This document shows, one piece after another, positions 49,027 to 55,694 of a stretch of 64,000 bases of DNA. The notes beneath the pieces are model-generated. The model was given only the letters and a program-made list of their open reading frames with translations, had not been told where the DNA came from and did not search any database. This DNA is from Actinoplanes lutulentus. GTDB taxonomy: Bacteria; Actinomycetota; Actinomycetes; Mycobacteriales; Micromonosporaceae. Made by a program: the position numbers and the translations under genes. The DNA lies in NCBI RefSeq assembly GCF_003259845.1, contig NZ_QLMJ01000015.1, positions 211,258-275,257 of the forward strand. The letters are read 5' to 3'. The number at the start of each line of letters is the position of its first letter. Within the stretch, counting starts at the first letter, position 1.

Positions 49027-49686
49027 TCAGCCCTCGCTGAAGGACTCCTGATAAACCGCGAGCCACGCCTGCCCGCTGTAGGTAGTCCGAATCTGATCAG
49101 TCCCCAGCACCTCACGCAGCTGATCACGGGTCATAAAGTGGTGCGCCGGCGTGGTCAGCAGCCGTGCGTTGATCACGCCGACGACGAGCAGCGGCACGAT
49201 GACCCGCCACAACGACGCGATCCCGCGTTCCCGGATGTGCTCCCGCAGGATCGGCAGCACTCCGGCACCGGCCTTCGGCGTGGTCACGAGCAGCCGACCT
49301 CCGGGCACCAGCCGCTTTTTCAGCAATTCCACGGTCCGGGCGGGATCGGCGAGCGCGTACAGAACGTTCCCGCACAGAATCACATCGAATTCGCCCGGCA
49401 ATTCCGCCAGATCGCCGTCAAGGTCGGCGGGCAGATGAGTCACCCCGGGATTCTTCCGCCGCGACCGCTCCAACATCACCGGCGACAGGTCGGCAGCGAC
49501 GAGCTCACCAGGAGACTTACCCCTGACCGCGAGCGTCAGATTCCCGGTCCCACACCCCGCGTCAAGCACCCTGCGAGGCCTTTCAGGAACCACATTCATA
49601 AGATCCAAAACCATTTTCCGGTACGGGAAAAGGCCCGCGATGACGTCGTAACACCGAGCGTAGACGTCCCAGAGAAGGGTTTTCAT
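49027..49686 (-). CDS. Class I SAM-dependent methyltransferase
   Basis: 219 residues. Rossmann-like methyltransferase: motif I RRVLDAGCGTGNLTLAV, LVAADLSPVMLERSR, PADLDGDLAELPGEFDVILC and LLKKRLVPGGRLLVTTPKAG. A hydrophobic segment (SLWRVIVPLLVVGVINARLL) in the C-terminal half suggests membrane contact or a lipophilic substrate. The start overlaps the stop of the upstream acyltransferase-like gene (ATGA), so the pair probably makes or modifies one product. Confidence 0.9.
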   Translation of the reverse strand: MKTLLWDVYARCYDVIAGLFPYRKMVLDLMNVVPERPRRVLDAGCGTGNLTLAVRGKSPGELVAADLSPVMLERSRRKNPGVTHLPADLDGDLAELPGEFDVILCGNVLYALADPARTVELLKKRLVPGGRLLVTTPKAGAGVLPILREHIRERGIASLWRVIVPLLVVGVINARLLTTPAHHFMTRDQLREVLGTDQIRTTYSGQAWLAVYQESFSEG

Positions 49687-50336
49687 CCGCCGATCCCGTC
49701 ATCCATGAAATCCGCGACACCGTGCAGGAATTGCCGACGCGGGGCATCAGACTCCCGATCCGCGGACGCCCGGATCCTCGCGGTGAACCCGTCGACGAGC
49801 CCCCACGCCGGATAGACGACCACCTCCGGCCGCACCTGCGGATGAACGTCCGCCACCCGAACCACCCGCTGTCCGAAACTGATCCCGCCCGGCGCGACCC
49901 GTTCCAGGGTGGCCCGCAACGCCGGGATCACGCTCATGACCCACATCCGCTCGGCGCGACGCACACTGTCCTGATAGATCGCCCGATAGACATGCAGCGT
50001 GGCGGCGAGGTCCGCACGATCGGCCTTGGCGACACCGGAGACCTCGACAAGCCCATCCCCCACCGGCGCGGCCGCCGTCAGCGAGACGATTTTCTTGGCG
50101 ACGGCGAGAAGGCCATCAGCGTCATGGACCCCGAACCACCGCACCCGCCCGGCTTCCACCTGGTCGTGCCAGGGCAACCAGCCGTCCGAGGTCAGCGCTT
50201 CCGCCGCCAGGTGCCCGTGCCGGACGTAGGCCTGACCCTGCAATCGCTGGGCCGCGGCGATCTCCTCCGCCCCGGTCAGCAACCGGCACTGATAGGAGGC
50301 GCGAGACAAGCCGGCCTGTTCCCCGTGTGCCAGCAT
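49683..50336 (-). CDS. Acyltransferase-like (GNAT/LuxI-fold) protein, tentative
   Basis: 217 residues from ATG 50336. The N-terminal pattern LLTGAEEIAAAQRLQGQAYV, then VRWFGVHDADGLLAVAKKIV and VVVYPAWGLVDGFTARI, is reminiscent of N-acyl amino-acid synthases and autoinducer-synthase-fold GNATs, but key residues cannot be assigned, so this is tentative. It is coupled by ATGA to the methyltransferase gene. GTG 50345 is a possible earlier start. Confidence 0.5.
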   Translation of the reverse strand: MLAHGEQAGLSRASYQCRLLTGAEEIAAAQRLQGQAYVRHGHLAAEALTSDGWLPWHDQVEAGRVRWFGVHDADGLLAVAKKIVSLTAAAPVGDGLVEVSGVAKADRADLAATLHVYRAIYQDSVRRAERMWVMSVIPALRATLERVAPGGISFGQRVVRVADVHPQVRPEVVVYPAWGLVDGFTARIRASADRESDAPRRQFLHGVADFMDDGIGG

Positions 50337-50481
50337 GCCTCGCACCCCTTCCCCCGCACCGATGAAATCAAGTCCTGTCAATGCAACACCGATCCCACCC
50401 GCCCGTCGAGATCTAGGCAACGCCAGCCCACACGCGCGGACCACAACTCGCGAAGATCGTCGTGGCTGTGAGACGAAGAGA

Positions 50482-50531
50482 GTCGACCTTGTGAGTTTGT
50501 GCCGCCGCATCAGCCACAACCTCACAAGATC
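50482..50531. repeat. 50-bp palindrome, copy 1
   Basis: CCTTGTGAGTTTGTG ... CACAACCTCACAAG forms an imperfect hairpin. Relatives of identical length lie at 55499-55548 and 55624-55673. The flank (50,470-50,588) also matches about 55,440-55,562 in inverted orientation. Confidence 0.85.
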
Positions 50532-50715
50532 CGCAGGGGACGCCCCGGGCACCCGGATGGCCCGGCGCGCTCGGCGCGTTAGCCGTCCAGATCCAGCCGG
50601 CAGTGGACGCTTCCGTGTCGATCGCCTTCTCTCCCTGGCCTCCCGTGGCGATCGTGGTCCCCGAACCACACCCCGCGCGATCGGCGGCCCAAGATCGCGC
50701 GGGCCAGGGGTGGGC

Positions 50716-50816
50716 GTGTCGACTTCGGGTTCGCTACGCCCCCAAACTCGACACACACCCCGCGAACCACCCGCCCTGTGTCGATTTCGGGTGCGATACG
50801 CACCTCAACTCGACAC
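50716..50816. repeat. Doublet of 39-bp palindromes, copy 2
   Basis: Units 50716-50754 and 50778-50816 with a 23-nt spacer. The first is the exact reverse complement of 44425-44463; the second differs from the reverse complement of 44363-44401 at one position. Confidence 0.9.
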
Positions 50817-50936
50817 ACACCGGGCTGGATGCTCGCGGCGTGATGCCGTCGGCCTCGCCAAGCAGATCCGACCTGGCCGCTGGGCGAAACAGCCGCTGGG
50901 GCGAAACAGCCGCTGGAACGACCCGGGTTGCTCGAC

Positions 50937-50994
50937 GCGAGCCGTAGCTCAGATAGGTCATCGGAGCTGATGACCTATCTGAGCTACGGCTCGC
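50937..50994. repeat. Perfect 26-bp hairpin, copy 2
   Basis: Arms 50937-50962 and 50969-50994 are exact complements and identical in sequence to the arms at 44186-44243; only the 6-nt spacer differs. Confidence 0.9.
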
Positions 50995-51150
50995 CCCTGC
51001 GGCGACGAGGCCTGCAGCGACAGAACGCGCCCGACCACCGTTCGAACGTCACGCATCCCCCGCTGAGCGGCCACCACGATTGGCCAGCAGGGTGAGCAGT
51101 AGAGAGCCAGCCGGACCTGACCTTGCGTGCAGGCCGCCGACCCACGAGGG

Positions 51151-51315
51151 GCCACCCGCTGGAGTCACGCCCGCCGGAGCCACGCCCGCTGGAGTCACAC
51201 CCGCTGGAGTCACACCCGCTGCGGTCGCACCCGCTGGAGTCACACCCGCTGCGGTCACACCCGCTGCGGTCACACCCGCCGAGGTCACACCCGCTGGAGT
51301 CATGCCCGCCGCGGT
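51151..51315. repeat. 15-bp minisatellite, eleven units
   Basis: Eleven near-identical 15-bp units of the type CACACCCGCTGGAGT run without a break from 51151 to 51315 and stop exactly where the third palindrome doublet begins. Confidence 0.9.
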
Positions 51316-51416
51316 GTGTCGAGTTCGGGTTCGGATCGCACCTCAAATCGACACAAGCGGACCGCACTCCAGCGTGCGTGTCGAATTTCGGCGCGGATCG
51401 CACCCCAACTCGACAG
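51316..51416. repeat. Doublet of 39-bp palindromes, copy 3
   Basis: Units 51316-51354 and 51378-51416, again 39 bp each with a 23-nt spacer, but outside the R1/R2 context and with a diverged spacer. The doublet ends 2 nt before the stop codon of the MFS gene. Confidence 0.9.
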
Positions 51417-51418
51417 GC

Positions 51419-52744
51419 TCAGTGGGCGACCGCCACCGCCGGCAGCGACTCGTCGAACTCGAGCTGGTGCGGCCGGACCACCAGGAAACACACCACTGTC
51501 GCGGCCAGCATGCCGCCGAACACCACGATCGCCATCGCTACCGCGCCGACGCCGAGGACCCCGACCAGCGGCGCCGCCAGCGCACCCACGCCGAACTGCA
51601 CCGCACCCAGCAACGCCGCCGCCGTACCCGCAGCCTCGCCGTGGCGGGACAACGCCAGCGCCGGAGCGTTCGGCATCGCCAGGCCAACCATCGTCAGCAC
51701 CAGCCACAGCGGGATCAGGATCCCGACCAGGCCACCCGTGTCCGTCGCCGCCAGAACGAGCAGCACCAGGCCGAAGAACAGGCCCGCCACCAGCGAACCA
51801 CCCAGAATCTGCTGCGGCGTGAACCACCGGAGCAGCCGCACGTTGAACTGAGTCGCGCCGATCAGCCCGACCGCGCCACCGGCGAAGACGAGCGCGAACT
51901 GCTGCTCGCTCATCCCGTACCCATCCTGAAAAACATAGGAAGAGCCACTGACGTACGCGAAGAGCGCGGCCATCGCCAGCCCAGCCACCAGGATCAGGCC
52001 GACGTAGACCCGGTCGGTGAAGAGCCGCCCGTAGTCCCGCAGCGTTCCGGCAACCCCGCCGTTACGACGGCGAGCGACCGGCAGCGTCTCGGGCAGCACC
52101 ACCGCGGACGCCACCATGATCGCGACACCCACGGCGGTCAGGACCACGAACACGCCCCGCCAGGACGTCCAGCCCAGCACCAGGCCGCCGATGGTCGGGG
52201 CCAGGATCGGGGCCACGCCGACGACCAGCATCAACCGGGAGAACAGCCGGGCCGCGGCCATCCCGTCGAACAGGTCCCGCACGATCGCCATCGCCACCAC
52301 GGCGGCTGCGGCGGCACCCAGGCCCTGCAGGACCCGCAGCGCGCCGAGCAGCGCCAGGTTGGGTGCGATCACGCACAGGATCGACGCGAGCACGTGCACG
52401 GCGATGCCGGCGAGCAGCGGCAGGCGCCGGCCGATCGCGTCGGAGAGCGGCCCGACGAGCAGCTGGCCGAACGCCAGGCCGACGAGCGTTCCGGTCAGCG
52501 TGAGCTGCACGGCCGCCGCGGTGGTCTGGAGATCGTCGGTGATCGTCGGTAGCGACGGGAGGTACATGTCGATGGTGAGCGGCCCGAGCGCGGTGAGCAG
52601 GCCGAGCACGAGCACGATCCGGAAGCGGCGCCCCGCCGGGAGCAGGTCGCCGGGCGAGCCGGTCGGTGTCACGGTTTGAATCTGAGCCACAACTTCGACA
52701 AGTTGCCGCACGACGAGGTTCTTCCAAGTGGTGTCAGCGGTCAC
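51419..52744 (-). CDS. Bcr/CflA-type MFS drug efflux transporter
   Basis: 441 residues, twelve membrane spans. First-span signature GLLTALGPLTIDMYLPSLP, motif A region VGPLSDAIGRRLPLLAGIA, LRVLQGLGAAAAAVVAMAIV and GGLVLGWTSWRGVFV are typical of Bcr/CflA multidrug exporters (bicyclomycin, sulfonamide, chloramphenicol). GTG 52744 forms a GTGA overlap with the upstream DUF6069 gene. No ribosome-binding site is seen, so translation is probably coupled; the first ~45 residues before span one are unusually long and the start is uncertain. Confidence 0.88.
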   Translation of the reverse strand: MTADTTWKNLVVRQLVEVVAQIQTVTPTGSPGDLLPAGRRFRIVLVLGLLTALGPLTIDMYLPSLPTITDDLQTTAAAVQLTLTGTLVGLAFGQLLVGPLSDAIGRRLPLLAGIAVHVLASILCVIAPNLALLGALRVLQGLGAAAAAVVAMAIVRDLFDGMAAARLFSRLMLVVGVAPILAPTIGGLVLGWTSWRGVFVVLTAVGVAIMVASAVVLPETLPVARRRNGGVAGTLRDYGRLFTDRVYVGLILVAGLAMAALFAYVSGSSYVFQDGYGMSEQQFALVFAGGAVGLIGATQFNVRLLRWFTPQQILGGSLVAGLFFGLVLLVLAATDTGGLVGILIPLWLVLTMVGLAMPNAPALALSRHGEAAGTAAALLGAVQFGVGALAAPLVGVLGVGAVAMAIVVFGGMLAATVVCFLVVRPHQLEFDESLPAVAVAH

Positions 52745-53169
52745 ACACGATCGGGTGCCACCGCCCGCAAGCTGGTATTTCGTTTGCCAAGGCGGAGGAT
52801 CGCCAGGATAAGAATCGGTACGAGCGTCAGGTGACACACCGCCAGCGCGACAGTGCTGACGGTGTCGAGATCGGCCGGCACCGTCATCACGAAGATCGTG
52901 CCGATCGCCAGCAGCGGCCCGATGATCAGCGCGACGCGGGTGACCCACTGCCACACCCGGGCCAGCAGCGCGACCGCGGTCAGTCCGATCAGCAGCGGCA
53001 CCGCGCTGAACCCGGCGACCGTGACGGCGTCCACCTCGGCCCGCTCCCCCGCCGTGGTGAACTGGAATGTGCCGCCGGCGGCGCGGCCTCCGGCGTACAC
53101 AAGGAGGTTGATCGTGAGCGCGGCGAGGCCGCTGAGGGTGACCACCGCGGGCCGGGAGAGCTCAGGCAT
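52741..53169 (-). CDS. DUF6069-type membrane protein
   Basis: 142 residues with four membrane helices (VVTLSGLAALTINLLVYAGG, AVPLLIGLTAVALLA, LIIGPLLAIGTIFVM, VCHLTLVPILILAIL) and a short basic tail. The pattern matches the actinobacterial DUF6069 family. Function unknown. It overlaps the SRPBCC gene upstream by 8 nt and the MFS gene downstream by 4 nt, so it belongs to a four-gene ArsR-controlled operon. Confidence 0.75.
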   Translation of the reverse strand: MPELSRPAVVTLSGLAALTINLLVYAGGRAAGGTFQFTTAGERAEVDAVTVAGFSAVPLLIGLTAVALLARVWQWVTRVALIIGPLLAIGTIFVMTVPADLDTVSTVALAVCHLTLVPILILAILRLGKRNTSLRAVAPDRV

Positions 53170-53611
53170 GGGAGCGGACGAGGTACGCCTCGATGCGGTT
53201 GAGGGCTCCGGCCCAGACCTCGGCGGTGAAGAAGTCGCGGATCTCGGGGACCGGGAAGCCGCTCTGGACGACGGTCATCAGCGTGCCGGCGTCGTTGGCC
53301 TCGAAGGTGATCTCGATGCGGGTCGTCATGGTCATGCCGTCCGGGCTGGAGCCGGTCGAGTCGGTGACCAGGCGGTGCGGGCGGTCGATCTCGATGAAAG
53401 TCTGTACCTCGCGGAACAACGCGTCGGGGCTGGGACCCCAGACCGCGGTCTGGGTGCCGCCGATCCGCAGGTCGACCTCGATCTCGACGATGCCGGGTTC
53501 CTCGTCGAGGATCGAGAACCAGATCTTCTGCTTCTCGGCGTCGGTGTAGGCGTCGAAGACCTCTTCCGGCGTGGCCGGCAACTGCCGGGTCATCCGCATG
53601 TCGAGAGTCAC
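53162..53611 (-). CDS. SRPBCC/AHSA1 domain protein
   Basis: 149 residues from GTG 53611, which overlaps the ArsR stop (GTGA) and has GGAGA 6 nt upstream. The START-like fold is visible: MRMTRQLPATPEEVFDAYTD, WFSILDEEPGIVEIEVDL and VVQSGFPVPEIRDFF. AHSA1-type proteins bind hydrophobic ligands. The ArsR-SRPBCC pair is a recurrent actinobacterial arrangement; its role in stress or detoxification is inferred. Confidence 0.88.
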   Translation of the reverse strand: MTLDMRMTRQLPATPEEVFDAYTDAEKQKIWFSILDEEPGIVEIEVDLRIGGTQTAVWGPSPDALFREVQTFIEIDRPHRLVTDSTGSSPDGMTMTTRIEITFEANDAGTLMTVVQSGFPVPEIRDFFTAEVWAGALNRIEAYLVRSHA

Positions 53612-53943
53612 GCGTCGTCTCCTTTTCTCAGTGTGAAGTAGGCGTCCAGGCCGTCGAGCCGGCGCGTCCAGAGCCGCTGGTAGAAGCTGATCCACGCCAT
53701 CGCCTCGTCGAGCGGCGCCGGAGCGAGGCGGCACTGCCGGGCGCGGCCGATCTTCTCGGTCACGATCAGGCCGGCGTCCTCCAGGATCCGCAGGTGTTTC
53801 TTCATGCCGGTCAGCGTCATCTCGGCGGGTCCGGCCAGTTCGCCGACGGTGGCCGGGCCGTCGCCGAGCTTGATCAGGACGCCGCGGCGGACCGGGTCGG
53901 CCAGGCAGGCGAACACCCGATCAAGCGCGTCATGCTGAACCAT
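53608..53943 (-). CDS. ArsR family regulator
   Basis: 111 residues from ATG 53943. Winged helix: FACLADPVRRGVLIKLGDG, ATVGELAGPAEMTLTGMKKH and LRILEDAGLIVTEKIGR. Cysteines for metal sensing are few, so it is probably one of the non-metal ArsR proteins paired with SRPBCC proteins. It heads the operon ArsR-SRPBCC-DUF6069-MFS. A -10 box 7 nt upstream implies a leaderless transcript, and a palindrome covers the start codon, indicating autorepression. Confidence 0.9.
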   Translation of the reverse strand: MVQHDALDRVFACLADPVRRGVLIKLGDGPATVGELAGPAEMTLTGMKKHLRILEDAGLIVTEKIGRARQCRLAPAPLDEAMAWISFYQRLWTRRLDGLDAYFTLRKGDDA

Positions 53944-53956
53944 GTGGTTCACTATA
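53936..53956 (-). promoter_or_regulatory. -10 box and start-codon palindrome of the ArsR operon
   Basis: On the minus strand TATAGT (53956-53951) is followed after 7 nt by ATG 53943. The perfect dyad TGAACCA-CA-TGGTTCA (53936-53951) spans the start codon. Binding of ArsR there would block initiation of a leaderless message. Confidence 0.55.
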
Positions 53957-54038
53957 GGCATACATCGCGCGGATGACGAGCACCCCGAGTTGCATCCGCA
54001 GGCCGACGCCCCGCCACCACGGTCACTCATAGATTTCG

Positions 54039-55136
54039 ATGATGATGACTCGCAGGAACGTGTTGCGCCTCGCCGGAGCGACCGGCTTCATCACCGCGAC
54101 CGGCAACTTTTCGCAGCGCAAGATCAAAACCGGCGCGCTGCAAGCAGCGCTCGACGACATCACCGCCGGCTCTGCGGTCGGCGCTCTTGCCCGGGTACGC
54201 GGAACCGAGGCGACCAGTGGCGTAACCATGCTCGGCTCCGATCAGGCGGTGCACCCGGACAGCCGATTCCGGGCGGGCAGCATCACCAAGCCGTTCATCG
54301 CCACCGTCGTCCTGCAACTCGTCGGCGAGGGCCGGCTGGCGCTGGACGACGTCGTGCGAAACCGCCTGCCCGGCCTGCTCCCCGACGGCATCACCGTGCG
54401 GCACCTGCTCCAGCACACGAGCGGCCTGCCGAACTACACGAACAGTCCCGCGTTCGGCGCCGTCTTCAGCGGGCCGGCGGATCTGGTGCGGCTGCGGTAC
54501 CGCACGTGGACACCGCGTGAGCTGCTCGGATTCGTCGACGGCATGCCGCTGCGATTCGAGCCCGGCACTGACTGGTGGTACGCGAACACCAACTACGTCC
54601 TGCTGGGCCTGCTGATCGAGCGGGTGACCGGGTCGGCGTACGCCACCGAGATCCGCCGCCGGATCCTGCGCCCGCTCGGGCTGCGCGGCACCGAGCTCCC
54701 CGGCACCGATCCGCACCTGCGCGGCCCGCACCCGCACGGTTATGTCCCGGCGCCGGCGCCGGCGCCGGGGCCGGTCGACATCACGGTCTTCAACCCGTCG
54801 CTGGCCGGCGCGGCCGGCGAGATCATCTCCACGACGGCGGACCTGAACACGTTCTTCCGCGCGCTGGTCACCGGCCGTTTGCTGCGCCCGGCCGAGCAGC
54901 GCGAGCTGCTGACATTCCGGCGCGGCACCCCGGACTACGACTACGGCCTGGGCCTGATGACCAAACTGCTGCCCAGCGGCGTGCGGGTCTGGGGCCACAG
55001 CGGCGACTTCCTGGACGCCTACTGGACCGAGTCCTGGACCACCGGCGACCGCTCGCTCACCGTGGCGACCACCCCCTGGTCCGGCCCCCACCCCAAAATC
55101 CGCATCCGCTCACTGCTGCCGTCAGTCTTCGAGTGA
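54039..55136 (+). CDS. Exported serine hydrolase, class C beta-lactamase-like
   Basis: 365 residues. The N-terminus MMMTRRNVLRLAGATGF has a twin-arginine-like export signal. Penicillin-binding-protein-like motifs are present: SxxK in AGSITKPFIA, YxN in WWYANTNYVLLG and HSG in VWGHSGDFLDA (the KTG-equivalent). HLLQHTSGLPNYT is typical of D-alanyl-D-alanine carboxypeptidase/esterase relatives. It likely acts on peptidoglycan peptides or esters. A proline/alanine stretch (~APAPAPGP) lies near residue 245. Confidence 0.9.
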   Translation: MMMTRRNVLRLAGATGFITATGNFSQRKIKTGALQAALDDITAGSAVGALARVRGTEATSGVTMLGSDQAVHPDSRFRAGSITKPFIATVVLQLVGEGRLALDDVVRNRLPGLLPDGITVRHLLQHTSGLPNYTNSPAFGAVFSGPADLVRLRYRTWTPRELLGFVDGMPLRFEPGTDWWYANTNYVLLGLLIERVTGSAYATEIRRRILRPLGLRGTELPGTDPHLRGPHPHGYVPAPAPAPGPVDITVFNPSLAGAAGEIISTTADLNTFFRALVTGRLLRPAEQRELLTFRRGTPDYDYGLGLMTKLLPSGVRVWGHSGDFLDAYWTESWTTGDRSLTVATTPWSGPHPKIRIRSLLPSVFE

Positions 55137-55272
55137 CGACCGCCGGCACCGGGTTCCAACGCACGTCGAGCCGGGCGCGCCCCGGCGCCGGCAACCTGCG
55201 GCCGGCAGCGATGCCGTGCTGCCGAGCGACGAACTCTCTTGCTACCAAACGGCAAGGCGGTGCCGCCAAGTG

Positions 55273-55330
55273 GCGAGCCGTAGCTCTGACACGTCAAACG
55301 GCTCCGATGACATGGCTGAGCGACGGCTCG
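55273..55330. repeat. Decayed copy of the 26-bp hairpin
   Basis: GCGAGCCGTAGCTCTGACAC (from 55273) and GATGACATGGCTGAGCGACG (from 55306) resemble the arms of the 44186 and 50937 hairpins with several mismatches, so the stem would be imperfect. Confidence 0.65.
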
Positions 55331-55498
55331 GGCAACGCAGCCGTAGTCCAGCCACGCTTCGAAGGCCCGATAACGTCCCTGGCCGACGGCTCGATGCCGC
55401 AGCCTGACCTTGCGGGGGCGGCAGGCGCGCAGGACGGCCAACACGCCGAGCGCGCCGGGCCATCCGGGCGCCCGGGGCGGCCGGGGCGTCCCCCTGCG

Positions 55499-55548
55499 GA
55501 TCTTGTGAGGTTGTGGCTGCCTCCGCGGCACAAACTCACAAGGTCGAC
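55499..55548. repeat. 50-bp palindrome, copy 2
   Basis: GATCTTGTGAGGTTGTGGCT through CACAAACTCACAAGGTCGAC; same length and arms as the reverse complement of 50482-50531, including the following GACTC and CTTCGTCTC. Confidence 0.85.
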
Positions 55549-55623
55549 TCACTTCGTCTCCCGCCGGCGCCCGCGACCTCAGCCACACCGGCAGGACTTC
55601 GCCCGGAGCGGCCGCCGCCCACA

Positions 55624-55673
55624 GATCTTGTGAGTTTGTGGCTGATGCGGCGGCGCAAACTCACAAGGTCAAC
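55624..55673. repeat. 50-bp palindrome, copy 3
   Basis: GATCTTGTGAGTTTGTGGCT through CAAACTCACAAGGTCAAC, 125 bp after copy 2 in the same orientation. It ends 21 bp before the MurJ stop codon and may also act as its terminator. Confidence 0.85.
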
Positions 55674-55694
55674 TGCTCGGCGCGGCCTGGCCGG

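Larger units (their letters stand above)
50589..51090 (-). repeat. Large repeat copy R2 (~500 bp), inverted relative to R1
   Basis: The reverse complement aligns with 44,091-44,590 from GGTGGCCGCTCA at one end to GTCCACTGCC near the other. Together the copies bracket 6 kb. Similarity was judged by eye and is high but not perfect. Confidence 0.85.
50337..51418. other. Repeat-rich stretch without convincing genes
   Basis: About 1.1 kb containing a 50-bp palindrome (50482-50531), repeat copy R2 (50589-51090), a 15-bp minisatellite (51151-51315) and a third palindrome doublet (51316-51416). Open frames here on both strands reflect repeat composition and lack ribosome-binding sites. Confidence 0.7.
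55137..55694. other. Non-coding stretch with decayed and intact palindromes
   Basis: About 560 bp between the serine hydrolase and the end of the MurJ gene. It holds a decayed copy of the tRNA-like hairpin (55273-55330) and two 50-bp palindromes. The part 55,440-55,562 resembles the inverted flank at 50,470-50,588. No convincing gene. Confidence 0.7.

Noticed and set aside
51080..52552. Plus-strand frame with VTPAG-type pentapeptide repeats
   Set aside because: The repeats come from the 15-bp minisatellite, and the rest is antisense to the MFS transporter.
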